Assembly: GCA_028285345.1 (NCBI GenBank)
Contig: JANQPT010000060.1
Coordinates: forward strand, 1-35,000
DNA from: Planctomycetales bacterium
Lineage (GTDB): Bacteria > Planctomycetota > Planctomycetia > Planctomycetales > Planctomycetaceae
Direction: 5' to 3'
Length of the DNA stretch: 35,000 bases
The position numbers and the translations under genes were made by a program. The notes under the pieces are model-generated. The model saw only the letters and a list, made by a program, of their open reading frames with translations. It was not told where the DNA came from and ran no database searches. Shown one piece after another: positions 34,410-35,000 of the stretch. The stretch's first letter is position 1. Every line of letters begins with the position of its first letter.

Positions 34410-35000
34410 ATGTCGAATGTCGTTTTGCGGTCGCTGACAGCAGTCGTGTGCGTGTATGCGGCAACGAGTCTCGTTGCCGCGGCGGATGTGAAATTGATTG
34501 AACAGTTGCCGTACCGGATTACCGCACCCGGTCGCTATCAGTTGGCCCGCGATTTGGAATCTGCAGCCAAGTCTGGTGCGGCTGTCCGGATTGAGGCGGA
34601 TGATGTTACGCTCGATCTGGACGGAAAGACTTTGTCAGGCACAGCCGGCGACGCAACGTCCGCTATTGGAATCTCTGCCGTGAACCGTAAGCGGATTACG
34701 GTGACCGGCGGGACGGTGCGCGGGTTTTATTTCGGGATTGATATCCGGGCCACGGATCGCGTGAAACCGCAATCGAGCGGGCATGTGATCACCAAGGTCG
34801 TGCTGGATCGCAATCGGTATTTCGGGATCCGCTTGGAGGGGACCGGATCCAAGATTGCGCAGTGCCGGATCACGGGGACAGGCGGCTCGACTCGGCCGGG
34901 GCATACGATTCCGCACGGGGTGCGATTGTTGGGCGCGAAGAACGTTCTGCGCGAAAGTTGCGTTCGGGACATGGTCCTGAAGCGGTCCGACGACGGCAAA
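34410..35000 (+). CDS. Exported right-handed beta-helix (NosD/pectate-lyase-like) protein, 3' end beyond window
   Basis: An open frame from ATG 34410 runs to the window edge without a stop (197 codons seen). GAGAGG lies nine bases upstream. The product starts with a signal peptide, MSNVVLRSLTAVVCVYAATS followed by LVAAAD. Repeating short beta strands then follow, typical of parallel beta-helix proteins: YRITAPGRYQLARDLE, AVRIEADDVTLDLDGKTLSG, AIGISAVNRKRITVTGGTVRGF, YFGIDIRA, HVITKVVLDRNRYFGIRLEG and SKIAQCRITGTG. The DDVTLDLDGKTLSG phrase is characteristic of carbohydrate-binding/sugar-hydrolase (CASH) and NosD-like repeats. These proteins bind or cleave polysaccharides or act as surface proteins; which applies here cannot be told from the first third. 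Coding direction and start are well supported. Confidence 0.8.
   Translation, partial: MSNVVLRSLTAVVCVYAATSLVAAADVKLIEQLPYRITAPGRYQLARDLESAAKSGAAVRIEADDVTLDLDGKTLSGTAGDATSAIGISAVNRKRITVTGGTVRGFYFGIDIRATDRVKPQSSGHVITKVVLDRNRYFGIRLEGTGSKIAQCRITGTGGSTRPGHTIPHGVRLLGAKNVLRESCVRDMVLKRSDDGK

Overview
The window reads as a chromosomal segment of a planctomycete around the replication-initiation genes. GC content is moderately high by eye. Three things point there: the order cysteine desulfurase–dnaA–dnaN–dciA–gyrB; an ECF sigma factor beside a zinc-ribbon Ser/Thr kinase; and a run of RDD, SpoIIM-like, DUF4129 and DUF4350 genes. I could not run a database search, so the taxonomic placement is inference from gene content.

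Layout. 1–6.4 kb: a Tat-exported protein of unknown function, a DKNYY-repeat protein, a GNAT acetyltransferase, an alpha/beta hydrolase, then the histidine genes hisC and hisB. 6.4–15.4 kb, all on the minus strand: a small lipoprotein; a coupled trio (membrane-anchored protein, RbsA-type sugar ABC ATPase, small membrane protein); an HpcH/HpaI aldolase; a large exported double alpha/beta-hydrolase; a D-tartrate dehydratase-type enolase-superfamily enzyme; and a beta-hydroxyacid dehydrogenase. The dehydratase, aldolase and reductase families together suggest sugar-acid catabolism. 15.7–22.3 kb, minus strand: gyrB, dciA, dnaN, dnaA and a cysteine desulfurase, with a candidate oriC between dnaA and dnaN. 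22.5–27.3 kb, plus strand: five membrane-protein genes (RDD, SpoIIM, an unknown, DUF4129, DUF4350), several translationally coupled. 27.3–35 kb, plus strand: ECF sigma factor, Ser/Thr kinase, two related exported proteins (the first frameshifted), a propeller-like lipoprotein, and the start of an exported beta-helix protein that runs off the window.

Gene direction flips at about 22.45 kb. Every gene from 6.4 to 22.3 kb is on minus and every gene from 22.6 kb to the end is on plus, as expected if forks leave from the dnaA region. The dnaA–dnaN spacer holds a run resembling DnaA-trios next to a degenerate DnaA box. The DnaA itself lacks its usual N-terminal helicase-interaction domain.

The spacers are rich in hairpin-forming repeats: a palindrome cluster (4.27–4.47 kb), a three-hairpin element in two opposite copies (6.76 and 13.01 kb), a long inverted repeat (10.33–10.48 kb) and a short hairpin motif (10.50 and 31.59 kb). 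I saw no CRISPR array, no tRNA or rRNA gene and no intact transposase.
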